A stretch of DNA of 64,000 nucleotides from assembly GCF_000835495.1 (NCBI RefSeq), contig NW_015622548.1:682001-746000 (forward strand), written 5' to 3'. The DNA is from Cladophialophora immunda (Eukaryota > Ascomycota > Eurotiomycetes > Chaetothyriales > Herpotrichiellaceae). Below the pieces are notes generated by a model. That model was given only the letters and a program-made list of their open reading frames with translations. It ran no database searches and was not told the origin of the DNA. Made by a program: the position numbers and the translations under genes. Below are positions 20,239 through 29,800 of the stretch, in pieces. Position 1 is the first letter of the stretch. Each line of letters begins with the position of its first letter.

Positions 20239-22137
20239 ATGCTGGCTCTTAGAGTTCCCACGCCCCACCGAACCATGCCGTATTCCTCGGCCGACTCGCT
20301 CGCCGCCGTCTCGGCGGACTGCAGCTTGGGCAGGTCGGCGACGCTGCCTCTCCTTGCCTCTGCCACTCCATCTGTCGTGCATAATCCCCGGGCAACTGTG
20401 CCGCGGACGCCGCAGGAGTGGAATGAGCACCGCGGCGTGATCACGCATTTGTACCGCGATCGCGAGCTGCCCCTCAAGGAGGTCCAGCGCATTATGGAGA
20501 CCGAGTATAATTTCAAGGCTACGTGAGTGTCCTCCTGGCGCGGGCAAGCTTGGCATATAGATCTGTGTCTATATATGTGTCCCATCTCTTCAGTTGGAGG
20601 GCTTCAAAGCTGACACAATCACCCTTCCCCTCCCAGCAAGCGCATGTACAACACCAGACTCAACCAGTGGAACATCCGCAAGAACTACCGCGCCGAGGAG
20701 AAGGAATTGCTGGCCTCCCGCATCGCCCAGGCGCACCTCCAGAGCCGACCCGTCTCCGAGGTCACCTTCAAGGGCCGGCCGGTCAAGCTGCACCGCGTGC
20801 TTCGACACATTCGAGACCCGAAGCGTGGCAAGGCTGTCCGACAGAACCAGAGGCTGCCGCCGACTCGTACCACCGACGACGAGGGCACTTCCGATTCCTC
20901 CTCTGCGTCAAATCCTGTGCGGGACGACGACATGGTTCGCGTGTGTTCGAGAGCCCCAGAGCCGTCGTGTGCGACGCCCGTGGAGTCGGGGAACACGACT
21001 TCCAGCTTACTTACGCCCTCGTCGTCGGGATTGGACGACGATATGGAGACGTTTGAGATCATCCAGCGTGACGAGTTGCATGTCGAACCACCACCCCCGA
21101 GCCCGCCGATATTCCCGCCCAAAGACAATCTCAACATGGAACTCCTCCTGCATCAAACACGGTCGTATTACCTTGATGTCATGGGCAGCTCCGTCACAGA
21201 TTCATTCAACAGCGGCAGCCATGTGGTGGACAACACGACGGTCTTTTGGTCCAACGTCAAGTCCGGCATCTACTTCCTCAAGAAGCAATTCCCGAACTTG
21301 GCATGGCCTCTCCTGAACGAAGCATGTGTGCTGGCGGGAGACGTCTTCGCCCAGACACCGGTCTTGTTCCTGAATAGTGTCTTCACGGTGCTCTCGCCCA
21401 TCAACATGAGAGTCTACCCGCAGGTGCGGAGCACGCTGCTGCGGTACCTGTCGAGCATGGCGGCGATCAAGCTGAAATCCCGGCAGCACCCCCTGGCTGT
21501 CATCTGCCGCGAGATCGCACGGGACGGCGCGCTGGGCGAGGCGTCGGAGGCGGCGTCGAACCTGACGCTGGCGCTGTGCACGCAGACGCTGGGCCGCGAC
21601 CACGGCGCCACGTTCGCCGTGCACCGCTCGCTGATCAGCCTGCTGCGGCGGGCCAAGCGGCTCGACGCGGCCAAACGCCAGGGCGAGACCCTCGTCAACG
21701 TCACGGAGCAGGCGCTGACCTCCTCGTTGTCGTCGTCTTCGTCACGCTCCAGCGTCGACATCTACCACCGCCGCCCCGCGGGCGTGGTCATGACGGACCT
21801 GTGCACGGCCCTCACGGAGCTGGTGCACGTGCACATGGACCTGGGCCAGCACGCCGTCGCACGCGGCCTGTGCTCCTCCGTCATACAGAACTACCAGACC
21901 ATCCAGGGCGTGCACTTCCCGGACACGCGCGCCGCGTACGCCATGGAGGACATGGCCGAGCTGGGCCTGTGCCTCGGCGACCGCGCCGACGCCGTCTACT
22001 GGCTCAGGCAGGCGCTGGACGCGTCGTGCATGCTCCGCGGCGAGGCGGATGCGGCCACGCAGCATGTCAGGGATAAATTGAGGGGGCTTACCGATGATGA
22101 CGGTGGGCTGGCAGATCTGGAGAGCTTGGATGTTTAG
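20239..22137 (+). CDS. Clr5-domain protein
   Basis: Two exons join across the intron 20523-20636. The join completes a Clr5 domain (Pfam PF14420): 'RTPQEWNEHRGVITHLYRDR', then 'LKEVQRIMETEYNFKATKRMY', then 'NTRLNQWNIRKNYRAEEKE'. Clr5 was named from a fission-yeast silencing factor; in filamentous fungi the domain is widespread at the N-terminus of poorly known nuclear proteins. Downstream are a Ser/Thr/acidic linker and an all-helical C-terminal half ('FWSNVKSGIYFLKKQFPNLAW', 'LAWPLLNEACVLAGDVFAQ', 'MEDMAELGLCLGDRADAVYWL') that resembles degenerate TPR-like repeats (inference). The start is either 20239 or 20275; both ATGs are in frame, giving 594 or 582 residues. Confidence 0.8.
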
Positions 22138-22643
22138 GGTAAAGTTGGACTGTTCCCCTTGTGCAGATCGATCTTACTTGCAATTATGCGGCAAGGATGA
22201 AAGGGTATGTATCGAGTAGCCATGGGAGGAGTGTGTCTGCCTGCGACCGATTTGCGGAGCGAGTGCCAAGGCGCTAACCCCCAACAGCGCGGATAGCTCC
22301 TCTTTAGCAATCTCCACATGCAAGTCTGCGGCCAATAGCGGTGTAAATGTACTAAGTGGCTGTGTTGCGCACTCACACCTGTGTGTTTGATGATCCCGAG
22401 CTATATGAAGCAACATCCTTTCTCCTAAATGACCTCTCGAACTCGCAATGTCTGCTTCTTTAAACTGCGCCCGCCGAACGGATATCGTATATAAAACGCT
22501 TGGGGCATGGCGCCGCGACTCCGTTGCCAGTCTTTTCGAGTCTGAGAGACCGCCTGGCCTCTCTCGCCGTCACGATTTATTTGGACTCTTAGCAAGCCCT
22601 TTCCGGACGAGGGAATAGATCCTTCTTATTTTGAGGGACGACA
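22138..22643. other. Intergenic / promoter of C2H2 gene
   Basis: No gene was seen. A TATA-like ATATAAAA lies near 22490, about 150 bp before the next start codon. Confidence 0.4.
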
Positions 22644-24833
22644 ATGCCGAGGGAGATTCGACAGCCGGATGGCGGCCCTGGTGAACAGTTTTCCGATCCA
22701 CCCCTCGCTGGAGGTTTGCCAGTACTAGCAAGCCTACTAGGGGATTCCTGGGGGCCTGGAACATATCCTACATATCCTACATATCCTACATATCCTGTTC
22801 CCTCAAATTCTGGCTCCGGCTCGTCTTCCAAGCATCCCGCCGGGGCGACCTCTGGGCCCGTTAAGGCCTCGTCACCGGCCAGTGTTCTCCCGCCCGAGTT
22901 TGGACAAAGAACACCGCCCACAGGCTTCCATCTCTCCAGCTTTGATATAATCCCACACCCAATTGACCCACTATCGGTACCGACATGGCAGCATCATCAC
23001 TATTCTCCTCCCTCCCATTATGCTCTCCCCGACCCCTCCTCATCTCTTGACGCTCAAGCACAGTACCCCTGTCCCAGATGCCACAGATCCTTCTCCAGGC
23101 CGAGTTCTCTGAAAATCCACATGTACTCGCACACGGGCGAGAAACCTTACAAATGCAATCATGAAGGGTGTGGACAATATTTCAGCGTGAGGAGTAATCT
23201 GAAACGGCATGAAAAGAGCTGCCATGAAGCCCCGGATGCGATATCGTTGCGACCGATTGACCCCGAGTCCAAAGGGCAGAGTCCGCCCGAGGAAGGAGAC
23301 GGGGACCAGCCACGGCAAAATGGCGTCGCGGACAAAGGGGACAGAGAGTCAACCCGAGCCGGGCCTCATCGCGAATCCTCCCCCGACGGCGCCCAGCACG
23401 CCGCCGCGGAGCCGGACGACGACGACCCTCATACGTGGTTCTCCTTCCTCGAGAGAGCCGACAGCCTCGACCACATGTCCTTTGGAGAAGACTCGTCTGG
23501 CATGCTCATCCCCGGCTTGGCCGACGACTCGACCCTAGCAGGAAAGGAGCAAAGCGGAGAAGAAAATGCCACTCAACATCAATCATTGCAAGGTTCCCAT
23601 TTCACCACGGGCTGCACGAGCACACCAGCCACGGGTGGACTCAAGCACACGCCAGACCCAGGAGGTCCAACAGCCAACTCTGACCCGAGTGCGCTGACTA
23701 TGGGCCGAGGTGACTTCCAACACGATTCGGAGGATTTCTTCGAAGGACAACTCGATGAATACTCCAGGTCGGCGGCGCTTGTTGACTTCTTCCCACCGTC
23801 CGACTCGGGCGATGGATACGTCCCTTTTACGAGTGACAGTCCAGCCTCGTCCCGGATCGTCTCGTCGGGAGAGGAATCCTTTGTGCTCAATTCGGACTCG
23901 CCGCCGGCCTTTGCGCCGTCTTTCGGAGAAAACATCGAAAACATCGATGGTCTGGTGCTGGAAGTGGGAGTGGAACTGGTGAGAGAGTTTGTGACACACC
24001 AGGGCGGGCTTAGGCAAGGCACTCCACAAAGCTCCCAAGATTCTTCCTCCGGCTCGAAGACGAATGGTGGAAGCGATGCCACCGCCGGCTCTCCGCCCCG
24101 CGACGGTCTCCTCCACGAAAGCGAAGGCGAGGACGAAGACGGCATGAGACGACCCAAGAGACCGCGGATCGAGAAAGCAGACCCGGCCACCGCGGCCGAG
24201 GTCCTTCTGGCTTGTCCATACACCAAGCATGATCCGGACAGATTCTCGGAGAGGAATCAGAACCTCAGCGAGAAGGCGTACCGTCGATGCGGAAGCGTGT
24301 GCCTCACGAGCATCCCTCGCCTCAAACAGCACTTATATCGGGTCCATCGCCGACCCGACCACTACTGCCCGTCATGCTACATGGCCTTTGAGACGGCCGA
24401 TATGTTCGACGCACACTCCCGCGCGCGGCCGTCGTGCACATTGCGAGACTGCCCGTTTGAGGAGAAGATGACGTCCGACCAATATCGAGCGGTGAAACGC
24501 CGGAAAACGGGCGCGACCCCGGCCACTGCGTGGTTCGGCATCTTCGAGATCCTGTTCCCCGGGGCGGAGCGCCCGGACGATCCATACGTGACCTGTGCAC
24601 GGTCCGATGAGATGGTCCAGACCATCCAGGGTTACACGGCCTTCCTGGGCAACCGGCTTCCCCTGCGACTCTCGGAGAGATTGGGCGGGCCGCTGTTCGG
24701 GGGCGACCCCATGACGTTCCAGTGGCTCATCAACATGGCGCTCGAGGAGACTCTGCCAACGCTCCTGCGGGAATTGCACGGCGAGTATCAGACGCTGAGG
24801 CCGTTGGAAGCAGGCGATCCTGATCCCACTTGA
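22644..24833 (+). CDS. C2H2 zinc-finger protein with fungal C-terminal CH-rich domain
   Basis: Single-exon protein of 729 residues. Two classical C2H2 fingers stand in tandem around residues 143-195: 'YPCPRCHRSFSRPSSLKIHM', the linker HTGEKPYKC, and 'GCGQYFSVRSNLKRHEKSC'. The middle is long, acidic and Ser/Gly-rich. A basic PKRPRIEK (probable nuclear signal) precedes a C-terminal block: 'LLACPYTKHDPDRFSERN', 'IPRLKQHLYRVHRRPDHYC' and 'CYMAFETADMFDAHSRA'. This is the degenerate zinc-binding domain often found in fungal proteins of unknown role. The N-terminus carries TYP repeats encoded by a 9-bp tandem repeat at 22762-22797. Probable sequence-specific DNA-binding regulator; target unknown. 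Confidence 0.85.
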   Translation: MPREIRQPDGGPGEQFSDPPLAGGLPVLASLLGDSWGPGTYPTYPTYPTYPVPSNSGSGSSSKHPAGATSGPVKASSPASVLPPEFGQRTPPTGFHLSSFDIIPHPIDPLSVPTWQHHHYSPPSHYALPDPSSSLDAQAQYPCPRCHRSFSRPSSLKIHMYSHTGEKPYKCNHEGCGQYFSVRSNLKRHEKSCHEAPDAISLRPIDPESKGQSPPEEGDGDQPRQNGVADKGDRESTRAGPHRESSPDGAQHAAAEPDDDDPHTWFSFLERADSLDHMSFGEDSSGMLIPGLADDSTLAGKEQSGEENATQHQSLQGSHFTTGCTSTPATGGLKHTPDPGGPTANSDPSALTMGRGDFQHDSEDFFEGQLDEYSRSAALVDFFPPSDSGDGYVPFTSDSPASSRIVSSGEESFVLNSDSPPAFAPSFGENIENIDGLVLEVGVELVREFVTHQGGLRQGTPQSSQDSSSGSKTNGGSDATAGSPPRDGLLHESEGEDEDGMRRPKRPRIEKADPATAAEVLLACPYTKHDPDRFSERNQNLSEKAYRRCGSVCLTSIPRLKQHLYRVHRRPDHYCPSCYMAFETADMFDAHSRARPSCTLRDCPFEEKMTSDQYRAVKRRKTGATPATAWFGIFEILFPGAERPDDPYVTCARSDEMVQTIQGYTAFLGNRLPLRLSERLGGPLFGGDPMTFQWLINMALEETLPTLLRELHGEYQTLRPLEAGDPDPT
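22762..22797 (+). repeat. In-frame 9-bp tandem repeat coding for Thr-Tyr-Pro
   Basis: About four copies of CATATCCTA lie within the C2H2 gene and encode TYPTYPTYPTYP. The unit length is a multiple of three, so copy-number change would alter protein length without frameshift. Confidence 0.85.
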
Positions 24834-25567
24834 CACGAACTTGCTCTGAAGATTCTTGAGGTACCATAGGACCTTTCTCAGATTTATCGTCCTGGTGCTG
24901 TAAAAGGGCCAGATGTCTGGACTGGGACCAGACGACCATTGTCTACAGCCTCGCCAGCCTTGTCAGCCTTGCGTTGGGGTAATACGTCCCGTATCCATGG
25001 CGGGCAAACTCCGCGCAGAGTAACAGGAGGCTTTTCTCCAACTCCCTAGCTGCTCCAAACCTCCGACTCCGGCTCTCCCTATGAGCACTGAGTTCTCATA
25101 GAAAGCAAATGAATCCCGGCACATGCTCAAGGAACGAGGACTCGGCCTCGGAATACGTGAGACGGTGGAGCTGAATAAGCCGACTTTCCTACCGCGCAGC
25201 ACACTGGAGACCTTTTTTTACATTTCTCCCCTGAACAGAAATTTGCAAGGTCTACATTAGGAAAGGGGGGCAAGGTCAATTTCGACTTCGGTTTCGAGTC
25301 CCGGTTCCGTTGGCTTTTCCGAGGGGACGGCGAGGGTGAGCACTACCACAACGAACCACCACCAGCATTTCAATTGCTTGCTTTGCTCTGTGGTATGGGA
25401 TATCTACTTCCTTCGTCACCCTCCCGCTCTATCATTCGTGTCTGGCTAAATCCCAGTCTTTTCGTCTCAAAGGCCCGGTTTCCCTATCTAACCACTCAGG
25501 CTCTCTAGTTGCCACGGCAAGGCTCTACAAACAAATATCAACCAGGGGTAAGGGGAAAAGAAACAGA
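24834..25567. other. Intergenic / promoter region
   Basis: No gene was seen. The right part is pyrimidine-rich and presumably forms the promoter and leader of the fusion hydrolase gene at 25568. Confidence 0.45.
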
Positions 25568-26752
25568 ATGGCAGCACCGTCATCATTCCAACCAACGGCG
25601 TCGTTCCTCGAGCTCGTCTCGACCTCGTCGCTCAACTACCGCGAGTGCGCCCTGCTGGGGATCATGGCGGCCATCTCGCACGACGCGCCCGTCGCCGGCC
25701 CCGAAATCGCGCTGGAAGAGTACATCGCGACGGCGCTGCACTACGGGGCGACCGAGTCCGAGATCCAGAACGTCGTCTTCCAGTCCAGCGCCAGCGTCGG
25801 GGCGGCCAGGGCCGTGGCGGTGCGGGCCCGTGTCGAGGGCGCGCTCAAGTCGCTCCGTGGCAGGCTGCATCATCTGGAGGAGGGGGTTCTGGTCGGTGGA
25901 GGGGCAGCAGAGCAAGGCGGAAGCCACAAGACGGTGGTGCGCGACTCGGATCCGCAGAACACGGGTGTCGTGCCCATCGTGCTCATCCACGCCTTGGGCC
26001 TGGATCGGAGGATGTGGGATGCTGTCTTTGCCAGCCTTGCCGCGAGCCGGGCGGGCGACAACCGTCAGTTGCGTGTCATCTCCTACGATATGCGCGGGCA
26101 CGGATACGCGGCCAACGCCCCCTCCGCGCAGTCTCTCACGCAGCTCGCGGCCGACCTGCACAGTATCCTCGAGAGACTGCACATCCCCCGGGCGGACGTC
26201 TACGGGCAGTCCTACGGCGGGGCCGTGGCGCAGTACTTTGCGCTCAACTACCCGCAGAGCACGCGGTCGATAGGCCTGATCACCACAGCGGGCGAGGCGC
26301 AGCCATCGTGGATCACGCGGGCCACGCTCGCCGAAGAGGCCGGAGCCGTGACGCCCCTCCTCCCGCAGACGCTGACGCGGTGGTTCACCCCCGAGGCCAT
26401 CGCGCGCAACGAGTGGGGGGTGCGCTACGCGCGCTCGTGCGTCGAGAGGATCTCGGTCGCGGACTGGGGTGACGCCTGGCGCTGCATGAGCGGGCTGGAC
26501 ACCCTGGACAGCCTGCGCGCCGGCGGCGTCCGGTGTCCCGTCCTCCTGGTCTGCGGCGTGCAGGATCTGAGCACGGGGCCTAAGTGGATGACCAGGCTCA
26601 AGGAGGCGTGTGAGAAGGGGGCCGGTGATGGAGGTCTGGTCGTGTACAGGGAGGTCGACCCCGGGGTGCATATGATGGCGCTGGAGCAGGGCGAGGCGTT
26701 GACGAGGGAGATATTGGACTTTCGCCAGAGGGTCGATGGTCAGGAGTCGTAG
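25568..26752 (+). CDS. Carboxymuconolactone decarboxylase-like / alpha-beta hydrolase fusion
   Basis: Single-exon 394-residue protein with two parts. Residues about 15-95 ('NYRECALLGIMAAISHDAP', 'HYGATESEIQNVVFQSSASVG') follow the CMD/AhpD-like helical domain but lack a CxxC, as gamma-carboxymuconolactone decarboxylases do. Residues about 135-390 are an alpha/beta hydrolase close to 3-oxoadipate enol-lactonases: oxyanion region 'VLIHALGLDRRMWD', nucleophile Ser215 in GQSYGG, acid Asp333 in 'VCGVQDLS' and His368 in GVHMM. In bacterial PcaL the same two activities are fused in the opposite order (hydrolase first). A role in ring-cleavage (protocatechuate-like) or lactone metabolism is inferred; no other beta-ketoadipate gene is adjacent. 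GC-rich codon use is higher than in the neighbouring NLR locus. Confidence 0.85.
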   Translation: MAAPSSFQPTASFLELVSTSSLNYRECALLGIMAAISHDAPVAGPEIALEEYIATALHYGATESEIQNVVFQSSASVGAARAVAVRARVEGALKSLRGRLHHLEEGVLVGGGAAEQGGSHKTVVRDSDPQNTGVVPIVLIHALGLDRRMWDAVFASLAASRAGDNRQLRVISYDMRGHGYAANAPSAQSLTQLAADLHSILERLHIPRADVYGQSYGGAVAQYFALNYPQSTRSIGLITTAGEAQPSWITRATLAEEAGAVTPLLPQTLTRWFTPEAIARNEWGVRYARSCVERISVADWGDAWRCMSGLDTLDSLRAGGVRCPVLLVCGVQDLSTGPKWMTRLKEACEKGAGDGGLVVYREVDPGVHMMALEQGEALTREILDFRQRVDGQES

Positions 26753-26876
26753 CTGCGGTCTGCCACTTGTGGCACTGACATTGATACAGCTTGTGAACCA
26801 TTCGTGTAAACGACAATGTTATGGTGATCGCTCTTCTCATAGAATCAACAGCTTCCTACCGTAAACATGAAGTAGT

Positions 26877-29800
26877 CTATGCTTCGTTATGCGTCCAAGA
26901 TCCTTGTGCCGTCTCAGATTCGAAATAGTCAAGCCAGGCTTCACCGTTCTTCCGATCTGGGTGGTTTGCGTCCAAGGTCCGCCGTCGAACCTCAACCACT
27001 CGACGCGCCGTGTGTATCGCGGCTTGTCGATCTCCCAGATCCCAGTAAAAGATAGAAAGCAGGAGCTCCGATGCTACTCGATCAGGATGATCCTCCGCCA
27101 GTGTCCGCCGTTGTAGCATGACCACCTGCTCCAATAGCGGCACTGCCTTCTTGTCTTGTCCGTTTGCGTGATATGCTCTTGCAAGGTTGTGCTGAGCCGC
27201 CAGTCGATGAGGATTGTCCTCCGTTAGTGTCTTCTCTTCAATCTCAACCACCTGCTCCGACAGCGACACTGCCTCCCTGACTTGTCGGTTTGCGTGATAC
27301 GCTCTTGCTAGGTCATGTTGGGCCATGAGTCTATCAGGATGATCCTCTGGTAGTGTCTGCTCTTGAATCTCAACCACCTGCTCCAACAGCGACACTGCCT
27401 CCCTAACTTGTCGGTTTGCGTGATATGCTCTTTCTAGGTCATGTTGGGCCGTGAGTCGATCAGGATGATCCTCTGGTAGTGTCTGCTCTCGTGTCATGAC
27501 TAGCTCCTCCAACAGTGGCACTGCCTCTTTGACTTCGCCTAAGTTGAGGAGGCTCTGCCCGTAGACTTCGTATATCTTCAGCCACTGTCGGTCAACACAC
27601 CTCCGATCAAAGCCAAGCCCAGTCATCAGCAGTTCCATGAAGTTAAATACTCGCTTATCATCCCCCGTTCGAATCATCTCATTCGCACATTTCAGCAGTA
27701 TACGAACAATCATGAGAGAAGGACCGGATAAAAACTTTGTCCTGGGGCTCCGCGATACCAATGCGTGCATGTGAGGCTGGAGTTGCCACTGGTGTTGCGA
27801 CCATAAGCGCGTGTCCTGAAGGGATATAGCCACTAAACATCCCGCGCGTATCCGCGATGCATATTTTCGCCCCCGATCGAGCCATAACTGCACGCAGACA
27901 TGGATCAATGGATGCATGGACACATTTATTCTCCCACTGTCATAAGTGTCTGTCGTGATGTGAGAGAAAGCCCGGAGGAGATTGAGGGCCTCAGTAAGCC
28001 GAAACGAGTCCCAGTTAGGACTATCGGGTGAAATGAGTGCGGGCAGATGAGAGACATGCCACGGTGATAGGCGATTCAAATCTTGTTCATCATCGTCATC
28101 TCTATCATCCGACAATATCGTTTGTGCTCCTTTCCATCCAGCTTCGAGGAGCAGCAGCGGCAGTGGCGTGGATGCCAGTCTGCCCAAGACACTTAACAGT
28201 TCTAAAGCATCACTAGCCGATTCAGTGTTCATCGACTGGAGGACTCCAGCCGAGACTTCAAAGGTCGTATAGACGTGCTCGTATGGAAACCCACTCCGGG
28301 ATAGCCGAGCTGTCGTCAATCGATGTTCTTGATACACTATTGGGTAATCCTTCAACGCACAGTAACCTTGAGACACACAGGCTCCTGCTTGAATGAGGGC
28401 GAGAGGGTGTGACTCGAGTAGAGAGGCTACGAGGTTGGCTTCAGCCTGGAATAGTTGATGTCGATCACTGGGTATTCGAGCCGCACGGAGCAGCAGTTCT
28501 TGAGCTTCAGTCATCAGTAAACTCTCTAGATTGATAAATTTGCTGGTAGCATAACGTGGGTTTTCGGGAAACCGGGACGTTAGTAACACCACACCGAGTG
28601 GGCCCGAGGGAAAGTATTGTTCGTAATCGACATCAGGATCATCGGCGTTGGCCATCACCAATAACCATGGCTCGTTCAAACCGGCAAGGCCGCGAGGGGT
28701 ATCTCTCCAAGTCTTCACTGTGATGTCAAGTCGGCTCGCAATACTTAAGAAACCGTTTTCCGCCAAAGCAGTGGTTCTGACATCGACCCAGAATACGCCC
28801 CAGAATCTATGGGACTTAGTGACCAAGATTTCAAGGAGCACGAGACGTTGGACTCACAATTGACGAGTGCAGCGGGCGAGCTGCAGGCATATCTCGCTTT
28901 TACCCTGGCCATCTATACCGGAGATCACAATTCTACATTGCCGGGAAGGCGAGAGATCCTCTACAGCCTCGCGGACAATGACTTCGAGCTCGGCCAGAAT
29001 CTCTTCTCAACCAGTAAATAACGTGCTGGCTGGACGAGTAATGGTCCAATGGACAGGATAGGATGCTGAGGGATGTTCTAGATGCCTGTTAGTCATGGAT
29101 TGTTGGATAAGCGACAAGACAGGAACCCCATGGAGGATACAAGGATGAAAGCAGCTCATCATCATGAACATGTTCACATTGCTGTACTGTTTCTTGATTT
29201 TCATCCCGACTTCCAACATCTCCACGTATCGAACGGTAGTTAACTTACGAGAAACTTCCGTCCCCTCCAGAGCAGGACTTGTGCTGCTTACTTCTCGAGG
29301 CGATAACATATATAGCAGCTCTTTCATGTAGGCGGCCGCGGTGGCTGCGGCATACGGCATCCACCTCTTGTTCTTGTGTGAGTCTGCATAATCACAAATG
29401 CCTCGAATGGCCAAGCAGGGAAAGGAGTCCATCAATCCAGCGACCTCCGTCTCAACACAAACAATGCTCGGATTGGTCATCTCTAACATATCCCGTTCGA
29501 CCGCGTTTTTGAGCACGCGGTTTACCGAAGCGATGGTACCGTAGTGAACGACCGGATCGGTGCTGGGTCGTGCAGACCGCTTCACAGCGCGTGAAGAGTC
29601 GCAGTCGAGACAGTCCTCGCCTCCGTGGTGATCATAGGATGACTCGAACAACTGGTCACTTTCCGCACCAGGATGTATGTATTTATCCTTTAATTTGGGA
29701 TATTTTTTCAGCATTTGCAATAGGTAGACGGGCACTTTACTGTCTTTCTGTTGGTGGTCAGCCATCAGGTGGAACACTGCAGCGCGCAAAAGCAGCGGGG

